A stretch of 64,000 nt of DNA from Tubulanus polymorphus (GCF_964204645.1 NC_134030.1:8306278-8370277), one strand, 5' to 3'; shown: positions 1 to 12,621, numbered from the stretch's first letter. Translations and numbers: made by a program. Notes: a model not told the origin generated them from the letters alone.

Positions 1-1190
1 TTATCCAGTGAAAATAAGTCAAAATGGTTCAACTATATGAAGGAACCTGTATAGATGAATCTACATAATTCTTTCCAAATATATCTTTAATTATGTACTC
101 CTTAATGTCTCTAAATTCATTAAAAAACGAATGGAAGGAACATTCTAACAGTCTTCAATAGAAATTATCCTCTTTAAAACTAACATTTGACTTTGTCTCG
201 AACTGAAAAGTGGGACGATCTTACAGGACATAACAACAGAAATACAGAAACCTAGAAATTACATTGCTACGTACATGTACACACAAATTATTAGTAATAG
301 TTTGAGTAGTAGACGGTAGTATGTCTATGTCCTATAGTTTTCAATGGAACCACGAAAATCGACGGTTTAGCGAAAAGAAAAAATTTATATTGAAGCACGG
401 ATTCGCTTTCGATTGCATTACTCGAGCCCGTAAGGTAACTATTCAAAAGGGCAGTTCTATCATCGTCAAAAAGGGCACACTGGTAGCAAAAAATGATGAC
501 ATCTTAAAAATCAATGTGAAACAACAAACTAATCATTAATCTATCAAAATCATCAAACTGATCAACAAACTATCGGCCATTGGCCCTTGTATACGGCCTA
601 TACAATATATACATACATGGTAGTTACACATGTACGTATATCAAGTAGGTGCGGTCAAACGTTTTAGCGTAAAAACCATTGCGGCTTGTAGAAAAAATAT
701 TACAGAATCAAAGATAGTGCACTAACATCGAACCATCTGAGGGTCAGGCCTCAAAATAAGCGTATTTGAGAAATAATATGATTTTCAAAAGTGCGCTTTG
801 CTCAAAAAGTCCGTTCACTCGAACGGGCAAATGGGCCTACTGGCTCGAATACGACCGGGTACGTTAGTTTGTCTACCAGTGCTGGAGATAGCCACACGTA
901 ACAACAAAAGAAATCGGCGGATTTACAAACTTCGAAGGTCTGTCATGCTTAATGTGTTCGACCATGGACTCTTTAAACAATCCAATATCAAAATCTATCA
1001 AAAATATATTGCAAGTTTTTGATACTGCAACCAAATGCAATGACTAAGACAGACCTTGGTTCTGTGGCAAATGAAACAAATGACGGACGAACTTTTTACG
1101 GACGTTCACAATAATGTGTAAAAAGTGCAATCCGATTTCAAGAAAGCCGGGGTCGTGTGTTTGATTTCAACTTCGGGTCTGACGACGAGT
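1..1190. other. No gene recognised; sequence 3' of the annexin gene
   Basis: AT-rich sequence downstream of the stop codon of the minus-strand annexin gene. A 72-codon plus-strand ORF lies at 321-539; it has lysine-rich composition, no family I recognise, no signal peptide and no clear splice sites, so I do not call it a gene. I see no RNA gene, tandem array or terminal inverted repeat here. Confidence 0.5.
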
Positions 1191-4100
1191 TCAGCACTTC
1201 GCCAGGTGTTTGACGAGTATCAAACGTGTAGCTTGATCACTGATAGCGTGTTCGATGTCAGTCGTTAAGTTTTCCAGACAAGTCTTTTTATAACAGTTTT
1301 TCACATCGCGTAAAACATGCTGAAAAAAACAAGATAATTCGTACGTGTAGGCGGTTAGCGGTAAAAATCCCTTTTCTTCAAAGCAGGTAAAAATCCTCCG
1401 CCTTTTAAATGGAGTGCAAGTAGGTAAGTAGATACAATCTTGAAGTCAATTTACCGATCAAAAATATTCCAGGTCGAATTCGGAAATATTACAAATAAAA
1501 AATTCACTAATTCTAAGAATTCATTTACGAATTTATCGCAAAGAGTTCCTTGCACGGTTCAAATATTGCAGTTTTATTGCAAATAGAGATTTACCCAGTG
1601 GAATTTTACCGACTTTGAAGATTTGGGGATTCTTGCGTTATTGTGAATGCAGCGTCCGGCGATAAATGCATTCAAAACACCCTCAGAAATTCAAAACATA
1701 TGGTTTGGTTATCAAAACAAGCATTAACGGGTAACTTTCAGTTAACAGGTATACATAATTTTACTTTCTTGAACACATCGTTTGGAATGTGCGTGCACCG
1801 ATGACGAACGAACCTCGGGTCTGGATAAAATCGTAAATATCAGTTGCTGTCGGGATTCCGAATGATCTTTCGCCAACAACGCCTTTATCTTGTCAGCGAA
1901 GTAGTATTCCTTTTTGCGCAAAGCGTCAACTGCAAAACAAATATTTACAAATGCTTCAAATTGAACGATTAAAACCGCGTTTTTCTTTGGATTGAAATGT
2001 AGCGCAGTATATTGTCGACCCTGGATGCAATTAGTTAGATTACATCATTAATGTCCATATCTTTGGATAACAAATATCAATGGACTCACTAATAGATGCA
2101 TTAATTGCGCGTGCATCGCTAAGATCTACTACACAACAGTTACATTTGTAATGGGAGAATGAATCGACAAATATTCCCAGGTTCATTTCTATCCTACCGA
2201 GTGTCGTCAGTGTCTGACATTTTTCCCTGTCTTCCCAATAGAATTTCTCCAGTTCAACCGTTAGATCTCTGCCAGATTTCTGTAAAAGAAATTTTCGGGA
2301 AGAAATTTTTGTATAGTCGAACATGCCAATAAGCTTATTGGATACTATAGCAGAATCAAGTGACGTGGTAGTTATAGTATGAGAGATGAAGCTGGTAGAA
2401 ACTCCGAAAAAAAAAACAATTACTTGTCTTTCCAACGGTACCATGAAAGTGCAATCTCTAAAATTTTCTAGCCAACTTTTTGACAGTCATCTTCCATGCT
2501 ACGTTGGTAAGAACGGTAAGAACGCTTGGTAAGTATACCTGAACGAAACCTTCGAATATATCTCTAAGTTGGATTCTTGATCTCGAAGAACAGGTTCCGA
2601 GGAATAACATCTTATTTTCGAAAAGATCGTTCGTTTGTAGTGCATCGGACAGCTCGACAATGGTCTGCTTGACTACGACCAGATCGTTTTCCTCGTCTTG
2701 GGATTCAGCGCGCTGTAGAAAACAAGAGCTATGTGCCTTTATTTCATCGAGATCGTCCCGGATATTTTGATCACCCCGGAAAAAGCTCATCGGAAAACAT
2801 TAACTTATTTTTTGGAAATTCAGAGAACAAGCTTATGAATTTAAAGTTTTTTGGTATCTAGTTTAATATGTTTCTTTTATCCGTAAAATTTCAGGGCAAC
2901 CTGACATGCTTAGGTGGTGAGCACCCCGGCACCCTCACCTTGGACCCACCCCTGAAATAGAGTAACGAGTTGCCATGATGTTAGTTAGCAGTTCAATGAT
3001 GCACAATTGTATTTCATTGTAAGCGCATATAACAAGTTATACCGAAAACTAATTGCGATAGGAAAAAACTATGAAGTGTTGTGAAATTGGATTAGGATAC
3101 CAAACAAAGTTGCACAGCTGCTTTTGAAAGAGGCATGGATCAACTTTTTATGACGGGCGAAATTAAGATGCATATATAATTATATATATATATATATATA
3201 TAAGTTGAATCCATTCGCAAAAGAGATAAGGCGTCCGCAAACTGGTTCAAGAGTTATTTTCTTTTTATATGCAAAAACCTATGGAGTATAATGAAATCAG
3301 ATTAAGATACCAAACGAAGTTGCAAAGCTGCTTGTAAAAGAAGCACGTTAAGGTGAATATATGATTATAAAGTTAAATCCATTTACAATAGATCAAGTGT
3401 CTTGGAAAAATGGTCCATGAGTCAATTTCTTTTCATATGCATAACGACCAAATCTGGTTAGTGGTAAATCATTTCCATGAGATTGAAATAAAAACCCTAA
3501 ACCGTCGCATCCTTTCATGTCGGTATTATTAAGAAACCCCGCGCACACACGCGCAAAAAAATCAACGAAAATCAACAGCCAGGAATCATGGTTGCCATGG
3601 TTTTCGAGGATAAAATGTAAGTTGGATACTGAAACGAAGCTTTATTATGCTAATAATTGATATTGCTCTCATTCGTGTGCGCTATGTTATAAATTGCTGT
3701 TAATTAATCGGACAGGAAACGTACGTTCCACGTTATGAATGTGTGTCCTATTTAAAACAGGACTCTCGTGATCGAACCAAGGACAAAAAGCGTTAGGGAA
3801 TAAACGGAATCGATAGGGGTGGATCTAAGGGGGGTGTTTTAGGGGTCGCGGTCCCCCGCTCCGGCGTTCGAAAATTTTCTGATAGCGATATCAATCGTAT
3901 TGATATAATGATGAAACATATCAACAATTCAAATCTTTCGATTCAATTCAAATCTTTATCAATTGCTGTTTCGGCGTCTGCCAGAAATTACTGTAGGTAG
4001 GTAATTCACAAACCTTTATGAATGAAATAACTATCGCAAAGTGGCTCCTGAAACTGGAAACCTTTTTATTCAGGAATCCGATGCCATGATGAAACAGCAC

Positions 4101-6983
4101 TGATTTTACATTACTATCGTGAACAATGATGCATCCGATCGAATGATCGATCGATGCATTCCGGAGATTAAGCAGAAGACACGAACAGGATGCGATAAAT
4201 GATGATGACACGCGAATAAGAGTTTTTAAGTTGAAGAGTTTTTTCCGTGGCAAACTTTTTATTAAGTAGCGGACATAATAACTGTAATAGGGCCTATACA
4301 CAGCGTTTTACAGAAGGATAATTTGAAGAGGGGTGTGGCCGGTTATGCTTAAGGTTTTTATACGTTTAAAGGGCACATGCCCAATAAATTGTACTTTTCG
4401 TAATTAGTAAACCAAATGCTACTTTTGTATACAAATTACAACCTGAGATGTGACTGATCGAAAAAAGATGACAGATTAGCTCTAAATTAGACATTTAATT
4501 ATTCTTGACTTAGTTTACGTACTTCACCTACATCCCGCAGTCGGCGCTATTTTTGACGGTATCTTTGTTATAAACAAGCACGTGTGTGCTCACAGTGCGC
4601 AGTAGCCTATATAAAATCAATAAAATCAACATCATTTGTTTGCTTTAATCACAGCTATATACACCCACTAATATATGTTTATCATGTCATATATGACGGC
4701 ACCAAAATATACAATAGTTTAGAATTCATTAATTCTAAAAATCTTCCGAGAGGATAAAATGACCTTTGCAATGTCTAGTGAAATGACTGGAAACAGTTAG
4801 CTTTCAACAAAGATGACGTCAGAAACACGCACCTGCACACATAAACAATAACAGTGAGCACGTGCTGAAATTGCTGATTTAAAAGTCTTATTTCTCAGAG
4901 AAGGCTAAACTGAAATTGAAATCAGTAGCATATTTATAATTTGTGAACATATTACTTTAAAGAATAACTTTTATATGATATTCTATTTAGTGGGCATGTG
5001 CCCTTTAAAATGAACACTCAAATAACAGTAACAGTAACAGTTACAGTAACAGTAACAGAACAGTAACAGTTGGTGAGATTAAGGCCGTGTTGGCGATCTT
5101 AACAACTGTTTAACGATACACGGAAAACACATGAATGAAAATTAACAAAATTGTCCGAAACAGTATCTGAATGGATTTAGTCATACCTTAAAGTTATAAT
5201 TACACATTGGAACGCGAACCGTTTAACGGCCGTTGGAAATCATTCACTCTTTATGAGCCCCAGATGGAAATTGTGGAAATTGCTTGTCGGAAATGTCCGA
5301 TAAAATGACAAATCGCGAATAATATTCACGTGATACACGATATACAGACCTTGCTCAGCAGGGACAACAGTATCTGCCGAATCTCATCGTCTAAATGCGA
5401 ATTTCTAAGAACGTCCGGCAAGTTCTCGGCCCAGATGTCGGAATATTCTTGTTGTAGCGACGTAAGATTCAATTCTGAGTAGGCACAAATGATCTCTATC
5501 ACAGAGGTGTAGTCTTTCGTATCCAGGCTCTGTTTTAGGTAGAAGGCAATCGCTCGCAAGCGGGAATTTATGCGCATTGACACGAAAGTTGACATTTCAG
5601 GCGACAGTTTACTTTGCGCCATATCCATTAGATTGACACCGAACGCGTGTTCGAACGTTTCGGCGAGTTCTTCGTAATCTGTATCTTTGTATTTGTAGAA
5701 AATCGTGATAATCACTTGATATTTATCTGCAACGGAAATTTATCAATAAGTATCAATGCATTCTTGGGCTTTTCAATGAAATAAGTGGACAATTCACCAA
5801 ATGAATATTATAGTTGATGCCTGTACCAATTTTGAGGTTGGCACTTAACATACCTACGTAGCTTTTCATTTTGTCGAAAATGTTATTTTCTTACAATTTA
5901 CGCACTTATGCAAAACCCGACCATCTAATCATCTAATTTTTTCGTAAGCCGCGATCACACGGAAACGCCCGGATCAGATCCGAGTCAAATTTGGCCCGCG
6001 CCTAATAAGAGAGCGCGTTCACACATAAGCCACTCGCTCGATAATTAACGAAAAGAAGGGAGTCACTTTCGGAAACATTGCATGCAATAATTTGACCCGT
6101 GCTAAATTTGGTTGAGGCCAAACAGGCACGGGCCCATTTGGCACCCATAAGAACGGTTGCCTTGGAACTTATTTGGCACGAGCCAAATTTGACCCAGGAA
6201 AAAACGCTCGTGTTCATACAAACGCCGCACCTGCCGGAATGAAACAGGGTGTTTTTTTAATCTCAGGGATTGCCCCTCTTATTCATTTGATCGATTTTGA
6301 TTTGACTTGATGCCCCTTACAAACCAACCACACCTACCGTGGATGAAAAAAGGGGTTCGCATTTGAAATCCGAAATCGAAGTATACAGCATATCTAAACC
6401 ATAGAACTCAAAATTATACTATGTCTTAACTAAGAGGCTGTCTGTACATAGGCCTAAGGCCTTTTGAGGGTAAATGATGATATGATATGATAAAGATATA
6501 GATATAGTTGGATGAACGTTCAAATTTACAGACTTTTTGTATGATATAGGTGCGTATATATAATATAATTAGAAATTTCGGTCCCGGTTCGTTTACAATC
6601 TTCCAACAAGCCTGAAAAAGTGATTGAGGTTAGATTTTGTTTGCTGTGAACTTAACACATCCAAATGTGGAAATAAAGGTAAAAGGTCCGTCCTCAAAGC
6701 TATTCGGCTAATAATCGGAATCGGTTTCCGACCTCAGTGTACGATCCTCTCGCGTTTCTCATCCCTTCGTTCCATAGTTTAACAGGGATCGCTTTGCCCA
6801 AACAAAGCTATCTCTACCTACCTGCTTAGTCATATACTTACTATCGGTGATGGCCTTGTGGAGCTCGACGACCAGACGATCGGCATAGAATGACTTGGGC
6901 AAATCGCAATCGCCGAGTTTTGGACGGAGAGGTTTCGCATTCTTATCCGAGACAAGAGCCGACTTTGAATTATCACAACCCAT
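1191..6983 (-). CDS. Annexin family protein, N-myristoylation motif, calcium loops lost
   Basis: Six coding exons on the minus strand: 6842-6983, 5350-5726, 2539-2712, 2198-2279, 1814-1929 and 1191-1319. Phases agree at every junction (1, 0, 0, 1, 0) and the joined frame is exactly 340 codons including TGA, 339 aa, the usual annexin size. Four annexin-type repeats can be read, for example AFGVNLMDM in repeat 1, AFYLKQSLDT in repeat 2, GTCSSRSRIQLRDIF in repeat 3 and YYFADKIKALL...ILSRPE in repeat 4. Annexins are cytosolic proteins that bind acidic phospholipids through calcium held by a Gly-x-Gly-Thr loop plus a distant acidic residue. That loop is absent from all four repeats (ITDNKY, LDTKDY, QTNDLF, AKDHSES). 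The N-terminus is MGCDNSKS, which fits N-myristoylation with a palmitoylatable Cys; vertebrate ANXA13 is the known myristoylated annexin. The exon 2 (GTCTGT) and exon 5 (GTTCGT) donors are weak; the other sites are good. The family call is firm; orthology to ANXA13 is only a guess. Confidence 0.8.
3168..3203. repeat. TA dinucleotide microsatellite
   Basis: An almost pure AT/TA run inside the third annexin intron as transcribed. It is a simple sequence repeat with no other feature attached. Confidence 0.85.
4370..5004. mobile_element. piggyBac-type non-autonomous element (635 bp)
   Basis: Perfect 14-bp terminal inverted repeats, AGGGCACATGCCCA at 4370 and TGGGCATGTGCCCT ending at 5004, are flanked on both sides by TTAA (4366-4369 and 5005-5008), the target duplication of piggyBac transposases. 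No transposase ORF is present, so it would depend on an enzyme supplied elsewhere. It sits in an annexin intron. The ends are seen directly; the superfamily is inferred from the TTAA duplication. Confidence 0.75.
5022..5071. repeat. ACAGTA-type hexanucleotide short tandem repeat
   Basis: About seven imperfect copies of a six-base unit (AACAGT/ACAGTA) just outside the right end of the TTAA-flanked element. Probably a simple repeat that grew next to the insertion. Confidence 0.8.
5946..6235. mobile_element. Dispersed inverted-repeat element, family R1, copy 1
   Basis: Starts with AGCCGCGATCACACGG, contains GGATCAGATCCGAGTCAAAT and GAGAGCGCGTTCACAC, and its right half carries inverted versions of the same words (GCCAAATTTGACCC, CGCTCGTGTTCATAC). 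At least five related copies occur between 53.7 and 59.7 kb. No coding capacity, so non-autonomous. It lies in the first annexin coding intron. The exact ends and any target duplication were not resolved. Confidence 0.6.
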
Positions 6984-9019
6984 TACTGTTCATTTGCACA
7001 GCTGACAATGCAAAATCGATCATATTTTCTATAGGCCTACGTATCGTACATGAGCAATATGTAAAAAAGAAAAAAAATATTTCAGAGATACTATACAGAC
7101 CCAGCTCCACGCACTTCATAGTGAAAGTGATTTCGGTTCATAAAATAAATCGTAGGATCGGCATAAAATTTTGGATGAAAACATGAAGGCGTGTTTTTAT
7201 TATAAGAAATATATTCAGTAAGATGAATATTTTCTTAAACCTAATATTAAATGTTACTCGAGCAGGGGCCTCCAATGCATGAGTCTCGGGAAACATGGCA
7301 CCACTGCTAGGTGCGGCCGGAATTCATAACGGTCGCTCCACGGTCAAAATAACAACAGATTTTGATGGGAAATTCGTAGGGCTACTTCGAGGATTCGGAT
7401 TTTAGTATACATATTACTAATTGAGTGGTTTGTGCAAGCGGTGATCAGTTGGTGTATATATATGTAAAAAGGGCGCGGAACATGCTAGGAAGATTATCAT
7501 TTGCACTTGACGCGTCCTTAATTATCATGTGACCTCGGTGATGTTCTTCGTAGATCACATTTCTCATCGTCACTAATATAAGGATTATATCTTCATAACA
7601 TACCGTCATGCTATGTTTCTCCGTCGTACTATTTGATCAGTCTGATCCGTAATGATTGAATGCGCTGGCTTATCTTAATTATCGGTTGACGTCGCATCAA
7701 CGGTATTTCACCACTTATCATAGGCGTGTTTAAGCCTAGAGAACCGACTACAACGAGGTGGCAAAAATATTGAACCGTACAAAATGACGTTAGAATTATG
7801 TACGAAAATTTGAAACAATTTGAAAGGAGTTTCCTGGTGGTGAAATCATATAGGGAGTTGACCTGTATAACCGATAATAGTAGCTAAGATACAAGATACC
7901 CGTGGCCCTCACAAATTTATTCCCATTACCTATATTACTGCTCGTTAAACTGCACTGTTTTATCGATAAAACTATTGTTGTGTCATACTTGATACCATTA
8001 GTCAATAATACCCATACGCCATCTATCCGAATTGGCTGTCATTGTCGTTGTATCTGATTTGCTACATGTACTCTACTAGTCGTGCCGGCAAATATGCTTA
8101 AGCTTTGCGGAAGAATTTCTTACTTCATTTTTCAATATACCGATAGATTAATTTCAGCTCATACCGACTGGCATAGCGTTGAAGAAACCATGCGTCACGT
8201 CAAATTTTGTCTCGGAAACCCCCGCTCCTACTTCCCACTACCAATGCGATAAACAACTACTCATGACAGCTATCGAATGTGTGGAGATTCCTGTGTGTTT
8301 TATGATGGGCGTATATTTCAAACCTTCACAATTAGTGAATGGATACTATATAACTATGGCGATGAAAATAAATTCAGCGACGTGTTGATTCAGCATCGTT
8401 TTGAAAAAAAAGGTTTCGCGCACGAACGTGTCGTGAAATAATCAACATGGCCGTGTCACATTTCATCCGATGGGAATCCCTGCGAGATGCAGGAAAACGT
8501 ATTAATCTGGTTTCAGCACCAACCATCAATCACGATAATGGACTCGACACCAACAAAGCCTAGCTGGTTGTCGCGTAACATAAATCATCGATAGTGATCG
8601 AGTCAAAAACGATCGATGAATTCCTGCATTTATATTCAAAAAGTGTTCCAATTTCATCGAGCGTTTCACGGCATCGAACGATTGGTTTCAATTCAAATAG
8701 CTAATGTATAAAATGTATTTGTACCTCTTTCAACTGTCGAAGTATAAGAGATGACAAAATTGTTTTTTGGCTTCCTTGTGCGTTCTTGACACAAATGGGA
8801 TCGCTCACCCTAGATCCCTTTTGTAAGAACGCATATAGATCGATAGATAAATTGAATATCTCTTATTTTGTCAAGAATCCGGAACTCCTGATATCTTGTT
8901 CTCACATTGATTCTAAACATATATACAAAGAATTTCAAAAAGTGTTCTTATAGAAATGGTAAATTGCATGTGTATATGTATATATATCAACAGGCTAAAT
9001 AACTTTAAATTGCACTTAC
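6984..9019 (-). other. Probable intron in the annexin 5' UTR; no other gene seen
   Basis: An acceptor-like stretch ending TTGTCAG lies just 5' of the annexin ATG on the minus strand, and a strong donor (AAAAAG|GTAAGTGC) lies at 9020/9019. The interval would then be a 2 kb 5' UTR intron. Short ORFs inside it (7796-8005, 8179-8388) show no recognisable domain. A hairpin at 8788-8832 is listed separately. Confidence 0.35.
8788..8832. repeat. Short hairpin, stem about 20 bp
   Basis: GCGTTCTTGACACAAATGGG is followed, after a short loop, by its near-perfect inverse (GATCCCTTTTGTAAGAACGC), with one small bulge. It could be a cruciform relic of a tiny element or a small-RNA precursor. Neither arm matches a conserved animal microRNA that I recognise. 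Confidence 0.5.
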
Positions 9020-9290
9020 CTTTTTGTGTTGAGTTGAGCGCGGCGGCGGCGTCTTTTTGAACGACGACAGACTACTGACGGTAAAATAAACGTTCTAACG
9101 TTAAGTCGTCGCTACGGTGACGCCGAGAGGACAAGACGTCAACGTCGGCTTTTAAAACGCTATCGCCGTGGAGACAACGACAACTGCTATCAGCTGTAAC
9201 AGCGCGACAACATGATAAGTACGCTTTACGCTGCAGGTGGTTACGACGCTGCACTACGTACGTTAGCTGCGTCGACTGTATCAAAAATAA
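9020..9290 (-). promoter_or_regulatory. CpG-rich promoter / first non-coding exon, probably of the annexin gene
   Basis: A local GC- and CpG-rich block with GCGGCGGCGGCG and many ACG/CGT words in otherwise AT-rich DNA. It ends on the minus strand in a consensus splice donor, AAAAAG|GTAAGTGC. The next gene downstream on that strand is the annexin, whose ATG is preceded by an acceptor-like site. The open frames here look like shadows of base composition. The 340 bp between here and the TspO-like stop codon (9291-9632) holds nothing I recognise. Confidence 0.4.
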
Positions 9291-9632
9291 CGCTCATTTA
9301 ATGGGCAAACGACATTTGCTGAAGCCACAAATCTCACGAAGATACATCAAAATTCTTATTGCAGCAAATCCGTATATGTAACTATAAGCAGAATCGTCAA
9401 TGTCGATATAATATTGTAAGGCGTTGCTATTTTCTGATAGTAAAACCATGGACTATGATTAGATAAAAGTTTTGTGGCTGTTAACTTTACGTGCATAAAA
9501 TCTAACTCAATGACTAGAACACATCGCAGGGAGGAGCTATAGAATATTTTATTACGACTTGTTTACATAACAAATTCAAATTTTACCCCAAAACCATAAA
9601 TCCAACGTCGCGTAATGTAGATAGATACGAGT

Positions 9633-12041
9633 CTACTCCTTGGTGAATTTCACTGGGTTTTCAAAAACGGGATTTTCAATTTTTCGACCGGGCTTGACAA
9701 CTTTAACAATGTAGAAAATTTGTAGAGCAAGTCCAACGACGGATATAACGAAACAGACGACAGTCAACACGCTGTTGGTATCACCTGATCTCCAGTTAGC
9801 CGAAATTACTCCCGATAAGGCGAAAATTACGACAACGTAAGGCGAAAATGTGAAGACCAAATACTTTCTGAGAAATGCGTTAGTAACGACCCAGGCGACT
9901 TGCGCGCTTATAAGGATGGACAAACTGATAGTGCTTGCCGTGTGTTGAACGACAGCTCCCGTCGTATAGGAAAGGACTACTGCAAAATTGATCAAGGTCG
10001 CTATCGTCACCCATGATGCGTAGAGCGCAAGTCCATTCTGCACGAGAAATCTCACGAACCAGATCTCGCGGCCGAGTCCTTGTTTTTGCAAGGCGTCCTC
10101 GTTTGCCGCCAGATTTCGATGCGATATGAATATCGCAGCGTACAGAGTACCGGCCATCAATGCGCTCATTGGTAGCGAAAATTCTGGCAGGGCGCGGTCC
10201 CACAATATTATCCATGCCATGTTGAAAAGCAAATTCGCTATGTACCATACGTAAATCGTGATCGGCATGAAATCTGGCTTGTAATAAAGGTGGCCGCCAT
10301 CGCTGCTTCTGCAAATGGTCGTCACTCCGTATATCAACCATAATACCTGCCAGGTATAGATTATACCCCAAATAGAGAACGTCCACCCTGCTGGTGTGAT
10401 ATCAGTTGGAAATATGTTGGATATACCACCAGTTGTGTTCAAAAACGGAGCTAAAACGAAAAAGCGAGATATATTTGAAATCATGATCTAGATGCACATA
10501 GAAGTGCCAATGATGATATATCATTTTTACTTTTAATTTACCATATACGAACATCGGTGACTGTGATTACATGCATACGTATACCATAGGTAACAACATT
10601 TCTAAATGCCCTTAATCAATTAACGCTTCTAAGGCCTGTGCGCGAAACTTGCAGACTATGGATATTTGATAATTGTTTCCCGAATTGTAACGTGAAAGTT
10701 GCTAATGGATTAATGGTCCTCTAGGTATACGATACGTAGAAACATTTCAAAATTACATACACCCTCAGATTTCATCAACTGCTCTGATATATCCTGGTAG
10801 AGAGTTCAGATGATTAAAAATCCATAAAAGAACAAACAGTTTCATTTTCCATATATATATAAATCATGTTGAATAAGTCGAACGTTTTCGGGTTAACATA
10901 TACCCCTTCTCAAGACAAGTAACAAATGATGCAAAACTACAGTATGTTAAGATATAAGTTTACAGAAACAGGTCAACAGTGGTGCTTCAAATAGCAGAAG
11001 ATTACATAATATAACCTGGCAACAACCAGACCAGGACGTTCGACTTATTCAACATGATTTATATATATGGAAAATGAAACTGTTTGTTCTTTTATGGATT
11101 TTTAATGCTCTGATATACACTACAAACTGTTTTTTGCTTGTATGTACATTTCAACGTTAGAATATTTGTTATATCGGCATTCGAGCTCAAACTTGCATCA
11201 ATTTCCGAATGCTAAAATACGATTTGTTTTTGAGACTAGCCTGCTCAATTTGCTATTCATAGTTAAAACAGTATTTATCAGAACGCGCTAATCAATCTAT
11301 GATTTTCATATTAGCTATGCAAAAAAACGAATAATACCGATCAGTAAAACTCGACTTTGTCGATTTTATTACAGTAACAGCTGCGACGTGTGAAACGTTA
11401 GATCCGATCGCGATTACAGAGATAGATTTCGATTTTATTCGAAAAACGACGACCCCTTCAGAACGTATATTCGTGCGATACTTTGATTTATTAGATTCAA
11501 ACTCGTGAACGATATTCATAGCGAATGCCTGGCTGATTTTCTTCAAGTAACAGCTTCCAAAGCGATAAAAGTGAAAAACCCACGATAAGATGAAAAAACT
11601 AGGAGAGAACCTGACGTCTCGACTAAAATCTATGAGCCATTTGTGAAATCTTTTTCCTCAAAAAGATCTTGAAAAAGACTCATTTGAGTCGAAACGTTAG
11701 ATTTTCTAGTTCTTTCATTTTATTATGGATTTTTGAAATCTATGAGATATTTTCGAAATCTTATTTTTTCAAAAAGATCTGGAAAATGGCTCATATATAC
11801 ATTTCAGTCGAAAAGTCCGTAGATTCTCTCCTCATTTTTCATCTTATTGTGGGTTTTTCACTTTATCGTTATCTGACAGTGACTTGTCTATGGAAAACAG
11901 CTTCCAAAAGCAATGGTACGACGACGGCTGATAATACTTACAAATCCCCTGAGCTGCCAATGCATTTATAGTGACGGTCACTATAAATGTCAAACAAGTC
12001 CAAAATATGACGGAAATCCTTACAATATCGTGTTCTGGCAT
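9633..12041 (-). CDS. Polytopic membrane protein, TspO/MBR-like
   Basis: Two coding exons on the minus strand. Exon 1 (11942-12041) starts at ATG and encodes MPEHDIVRISVIFWTC and a first hydrophobic helix, then donor GATTT|GTAAGT. Exon 2 (9633-10450) follows acceptor TTCGTTTTAG. Both are phase 1, and the joined frame is 306 codons (305 aa). An in-frame ATG at 10484 lies in the intron and gives a false start. The signature TPAGWTFSIWGIIYTWQ, followed by several hydrophobic helices rich in Trp and Tyr, resembles the tryptophan-rich TspO/MBR family, whose members bind tetrapyrroles and sterols in mitochondrial or bacterial membranes. At 305 aa it is much longer than the roughly 170-aa classical TSPO, so it belongs at most to the long, poorly studied branch. 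The tail KNGFPVKF-like basic end is cytosolic by inference. Function unknown. Two inverted-repeat elements occupy its single intron. Confidence 0.7.
10813..11106. mobile_element. Inverted-repeat element with about 72-bp arms (TTAA-flanked)
   Basis: The left arm 10813-10885 and right arm 11036-11106 are near-perfect inverted copies (TTAAAAATCCATAAAAGAAC...GTTCTTTTATGGATTTTTAA), differing by one AT unit in an internal AT run. The outer TTAA on each side could be a target duplication. The 150-bp middle is non-coding. Located in the intron of the TspO-like gene. Confidence 0.85.
11563..11868. mobile_element. Inverted-repeat element with about 45-bp diverged arms
   Basis: GTGAAAAACCCACGATAAGA near 11571 pairs with TCTTATTGTGGGTTTTTCAC ending near 11863, with further pairing inward (GAGAGAA/TTCTCTC). 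Inside is a stem-loop GACTC-ATTT-GAGTC followed by GAAACGTTAG. A direct repeat AACAGCTTCCAAA lies at about 11549 and again at 11898, bracketing the unit. Non-coding; in the intron of the TspO-like gene. Confidence 0.65.
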
Positions 12042-12427
12042 CTTCTCTATACTAAGAGTGGCTTTATGCCCCGCGTCTTTATGCCCCTTAGTATGCTAGT
12101 GGTACGTATTTCTAGAATGACCGCTGTTTGCCAGTCCGATATCAAATAAACCGAATATGTCACGCGAGAGATAAGATAGAATGTGATGTATTGAGCAATC
12201 CTGAAATGTCTCAATGTTGTTGAAACGAGCACCTTCGATTGGCCTACAGCCAAATATCATAATAACAGCTGATATCAGCAAAAGCCTTGCACCGAGTCTT
12301 ATCGCATCATGCCTAAATCTTCCTAAATCCGCATTTATTTCCTCGTTTTGGAAGAAACAGCTACAATCAAGTTCTTTTCGTACTGTGTGCGTGTGTGCGT
12401 GGCACCGGATTTCTTTTAGAAATTACA

Positions 12428-12476
12428 TAAGTCATACAATCGCTAAGTAATACTTTTCAGCGATTGTATGACTTAG
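12428..12476. repeat. Hairpin, about 18-bp arms
   Basis: TAAGTCATACAATCGCT is followed, after a loop of about 11 bases, by AGCGATTGTATGACTTA. It lies between the 5' end of the TspO-like gene and the 3' end of the lectin gene on the same strand. It may be a remnant of a very small element; nothing else is recognised in 12042-12534. Confidence 0.7.
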
Positions 12477-12534
12477 GCCTTACTACGTACTATGTAGCGC
12501 GAAGAAACTCAAACCATTCGAAAAACCTTCAATC

Positions 12535-12621
12535 TTTATTCATGTGAGAACAGACAAAATACTTGAAAAATGCATTCTTTTCTTTACATTTCTAAAGACT
12601 ACAGCGAATTCGATGTTTATT
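12535..12621 (-). terminator. Poly(A) signals of the lectin gene
   Basis: Two AATAAA hexamers on the minus strand (12616-12621 and 12535-12540) follow the lectin stop codon by about 10 and 90 bases. The second is better placed for a normal 3' UTR. Confidence 0.5.

Noticed and set aside
2040-2444. Single 134-codon minus-strand ORF as a gene
   Set aside because: Only 2198-2279 of it is coding, as an annexin exon bounded by good splice sites; the rest reads through introns.
8788-8832. Hairpin as a conserved microRNA of the miR-10 group
   Set aside because: ACCCTAGATCCC is only loosely like the miR-10 seed region and the stem is short with a bulge; no other support.
9880-10386. 168-codon minus-strand ORF
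   Set aside because: It lies in another frame inside the TspO-like exon, has no domain, and the overlapping frame carries the clear membrane-protein signal.
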